DNA of 64,000 nucleotides from Sipunculus nudus (taxonomy: Eukaryota > Annelida > Sipuncula > Golfingiida > Sipunculidae): NCBI GenBank assembly GCA_026874595.1, contig CM049320.1, forward strand, positions 35,622,214 to 35,686,213, in the 5' to 3' direction. Of the stretch, positions 34,329 through 44,994 are shown in pieces (the first letter of the stretch is position 1; the number at the start of each line of letters is the position of its first letter). The notes under the pieces were generated by a model. That model had not been told where the DNA came from. It ran no database searches and saw only the letters and a program-made list of their open reading frames with translations. The translations under genes and the position numbers were made by a program.

Positions 34329-35600
34329 AACGCGACAGAAATGGCAAACCGGCCGGCAAAGAGTGTCCGTAGTTACTTATTTTATACAGCGAACGCTATA
34401 ATTTTTGCATTCAGGGGAAAGCGTGTGTGTCATTCATACTAAAACGCGTGCATGCATGCGTGATGGCATATGTATATGTGCATGAGGGTTTCCATTTTTT
34501 ACAAAGTTGCTAAAACTTGTGAGGACCGTGTATGATTAAACAAAAATGGCCATGGGCAGAAAGGCCATGAAATGCCAATTCATATGGTGTACAGTTTATG
34601 TACCTCAACGGTGTAGTTTTGGAGATATGGTTAAACAATGACAGTAGGTACGGGGTTGCAGTGCAGCGCCCCCTAGCGGTTATTTTCCAAAAACTGAAAA
34701 ATTACTTTCGAGATATTAATGTACGACGTAACATGTGTCAGTTTCAAAACGATGCCTGCATATCTGTGGCCTATAGGGCATGTCACCGTGAAATCGCGAA
34801 AATCTCATTCGACGAGAAACGGTGCGAGATTTCGCAAGATTTTTGATTTGATCACCGAGAACTCACCAAGGGCTACGAGATGCAAAAAGTTTGACCTCTC
34901 TAGCATAAAAACTGACAGAGTTAGAAGCTCAAAACTGCATATTTTGAAAATTCAAACGTTTTACCCCAAATATAGAGAAATCTGGCAATAGCGCACTTTG
35001 GCACCTATGCGCAAAAATAAGCCCATGGACCCTAGTTTAAGGTGCTGTGATGGAAATGGCCCAATGTTTAATAGTTCTGGAGGTATAGCACCAAAACAAA
35101 TTTTCATGTTTTTTCATCTGCAACGCCCCCTGGCGGCCATTTCCAAAATCTGAAAAAAACAATTTCGAGATATTCTTATGTTACATAAAATATCTCAGAA
35201 TCAGTACGATTGCTGCAAATTTGAAAAATATCACGAAATCCCATGATTCCTCCCAGAAAAATATGTAACCATGGTAACGGCAAATTTAAGTAAGCTACAT
35301 GTCAAAAGAAAGGCTAGGTGATGACGAAAAAAATGAGCTTTGGCAGAAGTAGATAAGCCTATTTATGGCGAAGTTATAGTGCAAAAACCGTTAACCATAC
35401 CTGTCGTGACCTTGACCCTTGACCTTGGAGCAATGTTCACCAAAAACAATAGGGCACCTAGAAATCGGTTTGTCAATTAAGCCTGTAAGTTTCAAGTTGA
35501 TTGATGCAAAAGTGTGACCTGGAGAGTCGTGACAAACAAACAAAAAGAGACAAACAGACATACGCAACTGACGAACATGCTTGCCGAAATCGAAGATTTC

Positions 35601-36037
35601 AAGAGAGGTATCTACGAGAGTGGAACCTGAGGCTTATCGGGGTCGGTGAAATAGGGCGGAGTGAGAACTGTAAATACGCAGCCGCAAAACTTATTGAATC
35701 AAATAAACTTCTTGAGAACAAAAATGAAGCTGAAATAAGAGAACTTATTGAAACAGCACACAGAACAGGCAAAAAGGGTGCGAATCCTAGACACATTCTG
35801 ATAAGATACTTCAGTAGGCCAGTGAGAGATGAAATTTTCATGAATGGAAAGAAAAACATGCAGGGGCAAACGATTAGACTGACATAAGATCTAACAATAA
35901 CAGACTACCAAACAAAACAAAGAGCTAAACCGCAAATGAATGAGGCATTCCACGCTGGTCGAAAAGTTCGGTTTTGGCGAGGCCAGTTATACATTGAAGG
36001 CGAGAGGGTACCAATTAGAGGTCAGCAGAGAGATTAG
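35601..36037 (+). pseudogene. LINE ORF1, C-terminal part
   Basis: Continuation of the ORF1 broken at 32570. The RRM-like core starts ERYLREWNLRLIGVGEI and includes IETAHRTGKKGANPR and LIRYFSRPVRDEIF. An in-frame TAA (35885-35887) interrupts it. The same frame then resumes with the basic C-terminal domain TITDYQTKQRAKPQMNEAFH ... KVRFWRGQLYIEGERVP and ends at a TAG (36035-36037). The order coiled coil, RRM-like, C-terminal domain is that of L1-type ORF1 proteins. Confidence 0.8.
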
Positions 36038-36615
36038 CTTCCCACACAGAGGGCACAATGTTCGTCTGACAACAGATTACAAAGAGGCATAAGGCTCTAC
36101 TAGTAAGCCACGTGGAGCAACTAGTGCGCATGTCTGAGGTGGAATACTTTAGTGACTTCAGAGGACAATAGAGGGCGGGAGGGAGCCTTTTTTTTTGGAA
36201 CAGCTCGGGTAATTTGCATGGCGACCAGAATAAACTGTTGCCAGCGATGCGGGACTCTGATGTAGATTCACCGCAGTAGTGACTATACCTCTTTAAGGGG
36301 AAGTAAAACTTTTGATATTTTGTTTTTCATATATATATTCAATGTTTCATATAGTTTCTATGATTTAATTGTCAGATTTAAGTCCACACATAGTTAATTA
36401 CATTGAAGTTCTTTTATTATCGCTCATTCAACCCGTTGAAATGTCCAGTGTGATATTCATGCCAGTATTGGTGATGGAAGAAATAGATATTAATCATATG
36501 GGAAAGCTTTAGTTGATATTCTGTGCAAGGAGATAAATACAAATGTGCCTCTCAATGGGCTTTTTGTATTATATAGACCCAATATAAATATCTGTGTTGT
36601 GGAAGTAGAACCAGC
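36038..36615. other. Region between LINE ORF1 and ORF2
   Basis: Untranslated inter-ORF DNA of the LINE. A short in-frame extension upstream of 36616 (ISVVEVEPA) suggests the true ORF2 start may lie slightly earlier or be lost. Confidence 0.5.
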
Positions 36616-37435
36616 ATGATGCAGTGGGATTCAAAGGTATCGAATAACAACAGACTATGCATAATGTCATTCAATGCAAGGGGTCTTGGTCATTTTTCTA
36701 AAAGAAGGGAGGACCTGTATTGGCTACAGAAAAAGAAAAATGTTGGTATAATATTTTTACAAGAAACCCACAGCAGCAGAGACACAGAACACATATGGAA
36801 AGCAGAATGGGGGCATAAGTTTGTATTTAACCACGGTACTACTAGAGCTAGAGGAGTTGCTATTCTAATTAAAAATAATATATCGTGAAATCTTACAACA
36901 GTATTTAGATAATGATGGGAGATTTATAGTTCTAGATTGTTTAATTGATGATTTATGAATAACTCTGGGTAATGTTTATGGACCTCATAATGATTCACCT
37001 GAATTTAATGATAATTTCTTTCAAATTATAGATAACATTTTAAATGATCATAGAATAATTGGTGGGGACTGGAATGTCACAATAAATTCAAAACTAGATC
37101 AATCAGAAGGACACTATGAGGGAAACAAGAAAGCAAGAAGAGTTATTATGGAGTATATGGATGGAACGGAGTTGATAGATGTTTGGAGATATAATAATCC
37201 AGATGTGGTCCAATATACTTGGGCTCGTCATATTCCTAAACTGGTTGGTAGCCGGCTTGACTATTGTTTGGTTTCATCAGGTCTTGTAGGGAGGATGGAT
37301 TCTATAGATATTACTGCATCTCACAGGTCTGACTATCAAGCAGTAATAATTGGAATAAATACACGTCTACATAAAAAAGGGCCTGGGTATTGGAAGTTTA
37401 ACTGTTCACTTTTATATAATCAAGAATACACCTAA
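36616..37435 (+). pseudogene. LINE ORF2: AP-like endonuclease domain
   Basis: The endonuclease nicks target DNA to prime reverse transcription. Motifs in order: SFNARGLG, FLQETHSS (catalytic Glu), RARGVAILI, NVYGPHND, GGDWNV (Asp/Asn), SRLDYCLVSS and, last, HRSDYQAV. The family normally ends in SDH; here the catalytic His is replaced by Tyr. A stop/frameshift near 36886 and a TGA near 36956 also break the frame. The element was therefore endonuclease-dead, at least in its present state. Confidence 0.85.
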
Positions 37436-38587
37436 TATATTAAAAACATTTTTACTAACACTCTGAATGAAAACAAAGAATCCAATCCATTAATATTATG
37501 GGAAACACTCAAATTTCCCTGAACTTAGGTCTAATTAGAAACTGACAGAACAGGAGAAAAACATATGTGACTAGCAAGTAGAAGAAAGTGAAATCTTTGA
37601 AATCCTCAAAAGCTTCTCTAATAATAAATTACCAGGTTTGGATGGAATACCAGCAGAGTTTTACAAATTCTTTTGGCAAGACCTTAAAAAAGTACTATCA
37701 GAGGCAATTTCATATAGCTTAAAAGAAGGCATATTAGGTATTTCACAGTCATATGGAGTAATTACTCTTTTACCTAAAAAAGATAAGAACCTTCTAGAAT
37801 TGAAAAACTGGCGCCAAATAACTATATTGAACACAGATTATAAATTAATTTCTAAATGTCTAGCTGATAGAATAAAAAAGTATTGCCTAAACTTATAAAT
37901 GAAGATCAAACAGGGTTTATGAAAGGACGATACATTGGAGAAAATATAAATAAAATAATTACAGCAATAAATGGAGCAAATATGCAAGATGTTGAAGGAT
38001 ATTTAGTATCAGTCGATTTTGAGAAAGCGTTTGAATGCTTGGAATGGCTATTTATTTTGAAAACCTTAAAATATTTTAATTTTGGGGAAAACATGCAGAA
38101 TTGGATAAAAATATTATATCACAATGCGAAAATGTGTATTACAAAGAATGGATGGTGCACAGAGTTCTTTAAACCATCAAGGGGAGTAAGACAAGGATGC
38201 CCCTTGTCACCATATTTGTTTATTTTATGTGCTGAATTACTTGCAAAAAGAATTAGAACAGATAGAAAGATTCATGGTCCAAATATAAATGAGTATGAAT
38301 TTAAGATAATACAATATGCAGATGATACCGTACTATTATTCTCAGATGTTCAAAGCATATTAGAATCAGTAAAGCTACTGGAACTATTTTATGAAAATTC
38401 AGGGTTACAAATAAATGCAAATAAAACTATGGTTATGCCTTTAGCAAACAATATACTTGAGGTCAACAGAGCCAAAAGATTAATTTCAGAAGCAAACTTA
38501 AAATGGTCAGATCGACCTGCAACGGTGCTTGGTATATCAGTGAGACCATCACTCCATTATTTAACAGAAGATAATTACCAAAAATAG
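37436..38587 (+). pseudogene. LINE ORF2: reverse transcriptase (L1/Tx1 clade)
   Basis: Target-primed reverse transcriptase. After a decayed stretch with several stops (37436-37572), where much of the usual endonuclease-RT linker seems to be missing, the RT reads NNKLPGLDGIPAEFYKFFW, then LLPKKDKN and WRQITILNTDYKLISKCLA. A frameshift near 37890 leads to INEDQTGFMKGRYIGENI, then VSVDFEKAFE, RGVRQGCPLSPYLFIL and the catalytic QYADDTVLL, with YADD at 38315-38326. DGIPAEFY, GRYIGENI and the general spacing fit the L1/Tx1 lineage. The fingers and palm motifs are otherwise well preserved. Confidence 0.93.
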
Positions 38588-40004
38588 ATTAGATACAATA
38601 AAAAGGATTTTGGAGTCATGGTCAAGGAGGAGTATTACAACAGTAGGGAAAATCATAGTTTTCAAAAGTCATGCTCTATCACAAATAACATATCTACTTT
38701 CAGTCCTACCCACACCACCTCCTAGTTATTTAAAAGAAATAAAAAAAAAATAATATATAAATTTATTTGGTCTAGCAAACCAGAAAGAATAAAACGCGAA
38801 ATATTAATAGCACCCAATGATAAGGGAGGGCTTAACATGCTTCAACTCACAATAAAGCATTAAAAATAAGTTGGGTACAAAGACTACTGAAGAAAGATAA
38901 AAATAATACATGGAAAAGGTATATACTAAACATGTTCCCATTAAAGGCCGACATATTTAAATGCAATTTGAATCACAGAGACTTGGAAAATTGCATTTAT
39001 GTGAATGATCCATTCTGGAAGGACGTGCTTGTAGAATGGTGTAATTTCAACTTTTTTAAACCAACGGACAGAGAGGAAATATTAGGCCAATTTTTGTGGT
39101 ACAACTCCTACATAAAACTTGAAAACAGAGTAGTATTTATAAAAAAAAAATATATTCTTCAGGCATCCAGTATTTAAAGGACATATTGTGTTATGAAAAT
39201 GGGAGATTAAATTTTTTAAAATATGAAGATTTATGTATGAAGACAAAGACACACATTAATTTTCTGATTTATCAAGGATTAATAGATGCCATACCTAAGG
39301 AATGGAAGTCGGTTTTAGAAAAAAAAAATGATAGGGACAGTGTTTTACAACCAAATATAGATAGGTTTTTAAGCATGAAGAATGTCACAAAACAAGTTTA
39401 CTGTCAGCTGATAACAAAAGTTTATTTTATCCCAGAAAAACCAATAAGAAATTGGTGTGAAGACTTAAGTATCCAAAACTCTGACATAGTATTACAAGCT
39501 TACTCTGATCTCAGAAAGGTAACAAATTCTGTACAATTGCAAATGTTTCAATATAAGATATTAAGCAGAACTCTTATTTTAAATACTCGGCTTGTTTATA
39601 TGAAAATTAATAATGATGCAAGATGTACTTTCTGTAAAGCTGAAAGGGAAACATACACACATTTATTCTGGACATGTTTTTTTCTCTAAAAATATATGGA
39701 GGGAATTAAATGATTGGATTATTGTAAATGCAAATTATTTTCAAACCTTAAATTTTGAAGCTGTCGATATAATTTTAGGAAAACATAAAGGTAAACTGGG
39801 AAGTATTGTATTATGTGTTAAGAGATATATATATACATTTGTCGATGCAGACAGGTTAAACCAAGATTAAGAGCAGCACTGTTGTATGTAAAGCACGTTA
39901 TAGATATAGAAAGGTGTATAGCATATAAAAATTAAAACATTAATGATCATGAAAATAAATGGCAAGGTTTAGCTCATATTATACAAAAATGTTTACCCAC
40001 ATAA
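38588..40004 (+). pseudogene. LINE ORF2: C-terminal region with CCHC-like motif
   Basis: Continues past a stop at 38585-38587 in shifted frames: a thumb-like TIKRILESWSRRSITTVGKI, KPERIKREILIAPNDKGGLN, and then a 167-codon open stretch (39186-39689). The zinc-like motif CTFC-x8-H-x4-C, typical of L1/Tx1 C-termini, lies at 39624-39677. Frameshifts near 38875, 39180, 39685 and 39850 are needed. The last recognisable frame ends at a TAA at 40002-40004. Together these parts show a full-length but dead LINE rather than a 5'-truncated one. Confidence 0.8.
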
Positions 40005-40546
40005 AAGGCAGGGTAACATTTTAACTTTTTTTATATACAAACAAGTACAGCGAAGAGAGTAAAATAAACTAGATAAATGTATAGATAATATAAATCGAGG
40101 AAGATAAGTAAAATTGTATACTTTTATATGATTATTTAGTTTACATGATTAGACTATTTTGTCAAATTATATTTAGCAAACTGTTAGATGAATTTTTTAC
40201 ATGGGTAACGATGAAATACATATATTGTGGAAAATATGTTCTTAGTTCTTCTGATGAACTATACCTATATCTAAGTAGATACTGTTATGTGATTTATAGC
40301 ATTAGGCCTACATATTTTGTAAAAACACATTGGAACAGGTTGTATATAACTGGTGAATTTATTATGTAAATATGTAAAAAAAATGTTGACTGTATAGTTT
40401 TTGGTCAATCATAAGATATGTAAGGTGTTTATACAGATATATTTTTTTTCTATGTTTTTGTGACAGACTACATATCTGGTTGGATTCAGTTTTTGTAATA
40501 TGCTGTTTTCTATGTGTGGAGATGGGATTTTTTGTTGGAATAAAAT
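40005..40546 (+). other. Probable LINE 3' UTR
   Basis: AT-rich, no domain. Ends with GGAATAAAATTATATA near 40536, a polyadenylation-like signal, and then a (TA)n tract that may have grown from the element's tail. A 74-codon frame at 40145-40369 is not recognised. Confidence 0.5.
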
Positions 40547-40600
40547 TATATATATATATATATTTTTATATAAATATATATATAAAAAGATAATTAAATT
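40547..40600. repeat. (TA)n-rich tract at LINE 3' end
   Basis: TATATATATATATTTTTATATAAATATATATA, an imperfect AT tract next to the putative polyadenylation signal. Confidence 0.9.
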
Positions 40601-41614
40601 TAACTAAAAATCTGTAATTATCAAATGCCTACTCTAGTCTCGGTAATTATCAAAAGTATTACAGTGGTTTCCCCTCCCACTGAGTAACTATTCAGTATAA
40701 AACAGTAGTTTACCATATAAAATATTAACCTGCATGAACACTACGTAGAGTTTGTATGTATCAAGTCTCAGCACTGACTCTCAATTTCAAGTATTTTAAA
40801 GGGGGGAAGGATCATTTTCTTGGGCCAGTCAGTGTACAGACTTGCATGCTTATATTAATGGACTTAAGGGGTTAGCTGTTAAACAGTCCGGGGGGAGGGG
40901 GGATCACATTTTTCTACTGCAAGGCGGCGCATCGATCAGTGGCTGTGTAAACAAAGAGCACGTGGTGAACGACCGCAGGACTGACTGTTCATTAGGTGTT
41001 ATGACGCTTAGCTTTGCAGACACTCTGATAACCTGATCCTTATAAGCTCAGGACAGTATATCTGAGAGAGGAACACATCACATATTATCAATTAGTCTGG
41101 CTACTGTTGAAATGTAATTTGCACGGTTTATTTATTGATCAGTGATCATCAACTGATAAACATTCATATTACAGCACGATGGAATGCTAGGGCTCTGGAG
41201 CTTTGTTTTGAAATCATACACTTTATTAATTTACCGGATTCACATACCACTGAAAGACAAATGCATTACATTTTATTGCAATCAAGCTGAATTTCACGGT
41301 GAAAAAAAAAAAAAAAAACACGAGGACGCTCTCTGCGCCCACCGTCTGTTAGTCTCTTACACAGACACACGGTGGCGCTCCGCAACCATCAATCGGAGAC
41401 TGTGGAAGAGGCTAACCGTCTGTTAAAACAGCTGCCTTATCAGTGGGGGTTACTTGGTGCACACAGGAGCTGAACTAATAAAACATATCTTTTCATACAT
41501 GCATTTTCATCCTTTTAACTATTTTCTGTGACATCCTAGTCTATGGTAAATGTATTTAGGGTACCAGTGAGATGAGCCGGATACACGGTACATATGTTAT
41601 ATTCACAGTGTAAA
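40601..41614. other. Intergenic, no clear feature
   Basis: Poly-A lies near 41301. An inverted-repeat candidate, CCGTCTGTTA near 41342 and again near 41417, is a direct repeat instead. No coding signal. Confidence 0.35.
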
Positions 41615-41910
41615 AGCAGTCAATTTGTAAAATGCCTGAAATTTTCAGTCAATTCACTTAGTGCCTAATTCACCCAGACAATTTACAAAATGACTGAAAT
41701 TTGAAAGCATTTTTGTCCATTGACTGAAAAATCAGTTGATTTATTTGACAGATTGACAGAGTCGATATGAAATAATCTTTTACTTCACATATCTAATTTT
41801 TGTGAAACAAATATTGCCAAATTGTATAACCAGCTACTTTTGTATAATCTTTATGCCTGTTTATTCTTTGCAGTCTATTTATGAAGACTACTGATTAAAT
41901 ATACATACAT

Positions 41911-41973
<63 letters not shown>

Positions 41974-42475
41974 ATTGAAATTGGCACACTGCTTTGTTAT
42001 AATGGAAAATGCATACTATTTTACAGTTAACTTATATGTGGAATTTATGATGAAGAACCGTAAAGGATTACCACAGTTACAATGTTGATAATATTAAAGT
42101 ATTTTTAGGTACAACACTTTTATGAATTATTTGTTTCTGGAACGATAATATTTCCTGTGAAGGAGGGGGATTCCACCCCCACACCCACTCATAAAGTGTA
42201 AAGGAAATTACACCCCTGAGACACTATGATATCTCATATTATTACATAACTAATACTGCAAGAACCAGAATTAAGTCAAATGGACGCTTCTGAATATTTG
42301 AAACTTAAAATAATGTAAAATATATAAAAATTTTATAAGAATCTGGTATATAAAATAAATAATTGTATAACAATAGTTTTTCATTCTTTTTACATTTTCA
42401 GTCAATGTGTCAAACAAACTGACTAATATTTCGGTCAATTTCTTAAATGACTAAAATTTCAGTCTGACTATAACG
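41615..42475. repeat. Region bounded by inverted 'CTGAAATTTT ... AGTCA' blocks
   Basis: CTGAAATTTTCAGTCAATT near 41637 is mirrored by ATGACTAAAATTTCAGTC near 42449. Several further TGACTGAAATTT / CAGTCAATG strings lie just inside both ends. The core holds a (TA)n at about 41920-41972. It could be a decayed foldback or MITE-type element. The ends and any target duplication are uncertain. Confidence 0.3.
41920..41972. repeat. (TA)n microsatellite
   Basis: A TA run interrupted once by TGTA. Confidence 0.95.
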
Positions 42476-42657
42476 GTACAATAATAAGCAAAAACAATGT
42501 ACTAAATTATGAATACATCAGCACTACAAAAAACTCATTAAAAATCTTCAAAGAACCATTTCGTTTTTCTAGTTATTATAAACACATTTGCACATTTTTA
42601 ATGAAACTGGATATATACTAACACTCTATCATTACTTCCAATTGTTAAAATCCAGTG

Positions 42658-42861
42658 CAGGGGCAGATCCAGGATTTAGGAAAGGGGGGGGGTCCAACCC
42701 AGGAGGACTAATGAAAATCCTAGAAAAAAAGGGCATCGGGTCCGGAAAAGGGGGGGTCCAAGCCGCAAAATTTCGTCTAAAACCCTTTAAAAGGTTGCTT
42801 CGGGTGAAAAAAGGGGGGGGGGGGGTCCGGACCCCCTGGACCCCCTCTGGATCCGCTTCTG
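42658..42861 (+). mobile_element. MITE with CAG...CTG terminal inverted repeats
   Basis: Left end CAGGGGCAGATCCAG and right end (inverted) CAGAAGCGGATCCAG match at 12 of 15 positions. The interior has G-runs and C-runs and the palindromic GGGGGTCCGGACCCCC. Direct CAGTG repeats flank it at 42653-42657 and 42862-42866, a possible target duplication. A second, eroded copy lies at 15231-15440. This is a non-autonomous DNA transposon. CAG...CTG ends suggest hAT-like or CACTA-like relatives, but a 5-bp duplication fits neither hAT (8) nor CACTA (usually 2-3) neatly. Confidence 0.65.
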
Positions 42862-42869
42862 CAGTGGCC

Positions 42870-43706
42870 TTTTCCATTATGTAAAATATGAACCCATATG
42901 AGGTAAAAAATGGCTTTTTCTGTAATATTCAAATTCATATAGATAAACCCAGTTTCCTACATTTTGTCTGCGTTTGGGCATTAAATTGATCCTGGAATCC
43001 AGAAAATGCTGGAAATGTTTTAAATCAAATATTTGATGTCTGAATGTGGACAAATGTATTTTGAGTAATTTCTTTGCAGATATAAGTTGGTTTTAATGTA
43101 TATATCAAATTATCCTATAATTCTCCGAGTATTTTCCTTGCATTCTTCGGCTCTCCTCAGATCCGACTTTTAGACGGGCCAATTTCTGATGTCAGTAGAC
43201 AATCAGGCATTGAGCGAATAGGCGATTGTTAATATCCAACCCTGCTTCAATCGGTATGAAAACACAGGGACCTACTAACTGGCTGTTGCCATGGTTATAT
43301 AAATTACGCAGTCTGGTATGGCTTGTCAGATGCAGAAAGGAGATAAGCAGATATGTATCAGTGCTGCTGCAGAATGCTGGTATGAACAGCAAACGGGCTG
43401 TGTATTGTGTCTATAATGTGTCTATACGTCAAGAGCAGATTGGATATATGATGCATGTCAACGAACCCATTCGTCATCAGATGAGAGACAAAAGTAGGTA
43501 CATATATACTGAACAATTCATATACACCCTTATTAAATTGGCTGATGATTGAAGGGAAGCCAAAATACTGCTACGAATAAATATAAAATACATAGATAAG
43601 GGGGATATGATGCAGAGCGAAAATTCCAGGACAGAGTTTACGTAATTGTACTCTGACCAGGATTATTTTAGATTATTGTATTTGATGGAAATATACCACT
43701 GGAAGG
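42870..43706. other. Intergenic with a 108-codon open frame of unknown nature
   Basis: The plus-strand frame 43226-43552 is the longest in the area but shows no domain, no signal peptide and no splice context. Confidence 0.35.
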
Positions 43707-43992
43707 TTAAATAAAATCCTTAGCTGAAATGCTGTCCCTGAACAAGGAAATTGGTAAAATCATGTCATCCATTTTATCGCCGGAGGGCGCATACTGATCT
43801 GCTGTGGTATCACATAAATTCTGAAAACTGATGGTCAGCCACCCCTTCGTGAACAGGACCACACGGACGGTGCAGGCATATTTGACTGGCGAGTCACAGC
43901 CGGCGGGAAGGGTCAAGAAGTGCACCGGTGATTTGCCTTGAGACACCGTAATACATTCACTACAAATAGGACAGCGGAAAGGCAGGGCTTTT
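43707..43992 (-). CDS. Open frame with a RING-end-like CPxC motif (candidate exon)
   Basis: An uninterrupted minus-strand frame runs from about 43992 to a stop near 43707. Near its start it reads LPFRCPICSECITVSQGKS, which resembles the last zinc-binding pair of a TRIM-type RING finger (F-x-CPxC...I.V.xG). The next residues (TLPAGCDSPVKYACTVRVVL) do not continue as a TRIM B-box. An acceptor-like AAACAAAAG precedes the motif. With only one C-x2-C pair visible the resemblance may be chance. I do not assign a function. Confidence 0.2.
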
Positions 43993-44066
43993 GTTTAAAA
44001 GTAACTAATCTTGAAAGCTACGTATGGTGGAGAAAATTATTTTGTTTTCACTTTTTCTGAACATAT

Positions 44067-44140
44067 GTGCGAGGCTTAGACCCTGTTGTGGCTCTGTTGT
44101 AAACACAACAGAGCCACAACTGGGTCTAGTGCGAGGCTTA
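44067..44140. repeat. 23-bp-arm hairpin flanked by 12-bp direct repeats
   Basis: Arms 44078-44100 and 44105-44127 are complementary at 22 of 23 positions (inner 16 bp, GTTGTGGCTCTGTTGT, perfect) around the loop AAAC. The direct repeat GTGCGAGGCTTA occurs at 44067-44078 and 44129-44140, immediately flanking and slightly overlapping the arms. This could be a tiny foldback insertion with target duplication or the scar of a template-switch event. Confidence 0.85.
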
Positions 44141-44252
44141 AACCGGGATGCAGTCTAAAACCACCCGGGATGCAGATGGCATTTATGGAAGGTGAAAATA
44201 AGCGTGCCGGACCGTCCAGAAGGACAACGACACGGACTTCGAGAATTATAAA

Positions 44253-44254
<2 letters not shown>

Positions 44255-44304
<50 letters not shown>
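44255..44304. repeat. (TA)n microsatellite
   Basis: Uninterrupted TA run. Frames through it are artefacts. Confidence 0.97.
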
Positions 44305-44305
<1 letters not shown>

Positions 44306-44469
44306 CTTCTAGAATTATATTTTATTATAAATAAATATATATTTACATAAATAAAAACCCGAAAAAGCGACAACTAATTCATTTAGGAAACAAATATATA
44401 TCTTACCCGTTTTTTTTTATAAATTTGTACGCATTTTTTTTTATTTTGAGACTTTCAAATAAAGCCTCA

Positions 44470-44935
44470 TCTTGTAACAGGGCACACATCGTAACCACTT
44501 GACCTAGAATCTTCCTACTTGACATCTAGGGAGCTCCATTAAAAGACTTCATGGAAATCTGAAATTAGGTCTCTGTTACCCATATCCTCTGAGCTATCGG
44601 GCTCATAAGTACCCCCGAAATAATTTAAAATGTGATACAAAAACGGTGTTTGTTTCTGGAGAACTCCTCTGAGACCCTTGGACTGATCTTCCGTAACCCG
44701 GCATAGTTGTTCCCTCCCCTATGAAGTTGTGCATAACAAAGACAGGTGGCACCACCTGCAATCCTTTCTGGGCAGTCTGAATCTGGGCGTCTTTTAGATA
44801 ACAGCCGATATCTCAGGAGTGGCTCAATGTATTTAGCTGAAAGTTAGCATGTATATAGATCTTGGATCCCTCCATCTTGTAATCGAATTCAACAATCCTT
44901 GAATTCAGCTGAGCGTCATGGCCCATGGGCCACTA
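44470..44935 (+). repeat. Family B repeat, single copy
   Basis: AACAGGGCACACATCGTAACC, CCTAGAATCTTC, GAAATTAGGTCTCTGTTACC and GAGCTATCGGGCTCATAAG match the 51-54.7 kb units, with an expected but imperfect palindrome GGTGGCACCACC near 44747. Confidence 0.7.
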
Positions 44936-44994
44936 GTTTTTATTCTACACAGTCCGCACCCGTTGCCCCCCCCCCCCCCCCACCTTTTTATCAT

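Larger units (their letters stand above)
32571..35600 (+). mobile_element. 3.03-kb family A (pearl/HINE-like) insertion inside LINE ORF1
   Basis: The LINE reading frame breaks at 32570 and resumes at 35601. Everything between is family A: an AGGTCACGCACTTGCCGG head (as at 18092), TTGACCTTGACC blocks (32714, 33831, 35407) and tandem units with CTCF-like cores at 33050, 33381, 34666 and 35123. It also holds an (ACAG)n microsatellite at 33957-34017 and a hairpin minisatellite at 34021-34328. Tandem cores beside a tetranucleotide microsatellite recall bivalve 'pearl' elements and other Helentron-associated HINEs (established family architecture; the assignment is inference). No target duplication is evident. 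Frames of up to 189 codons on the minus strand are repeat artefacts. Confidence 0.6.

Noticed and set aside
33790-34359. 189-, 138- and 135-codon minus-strand frames rich in CLFVCLFVCLS
   Set aside because: They are translations of the (ACAG)n tract and the hairpin minisatellite; the repeat periods (60 or 68 bp, 4 bp) keep frames open by chance.
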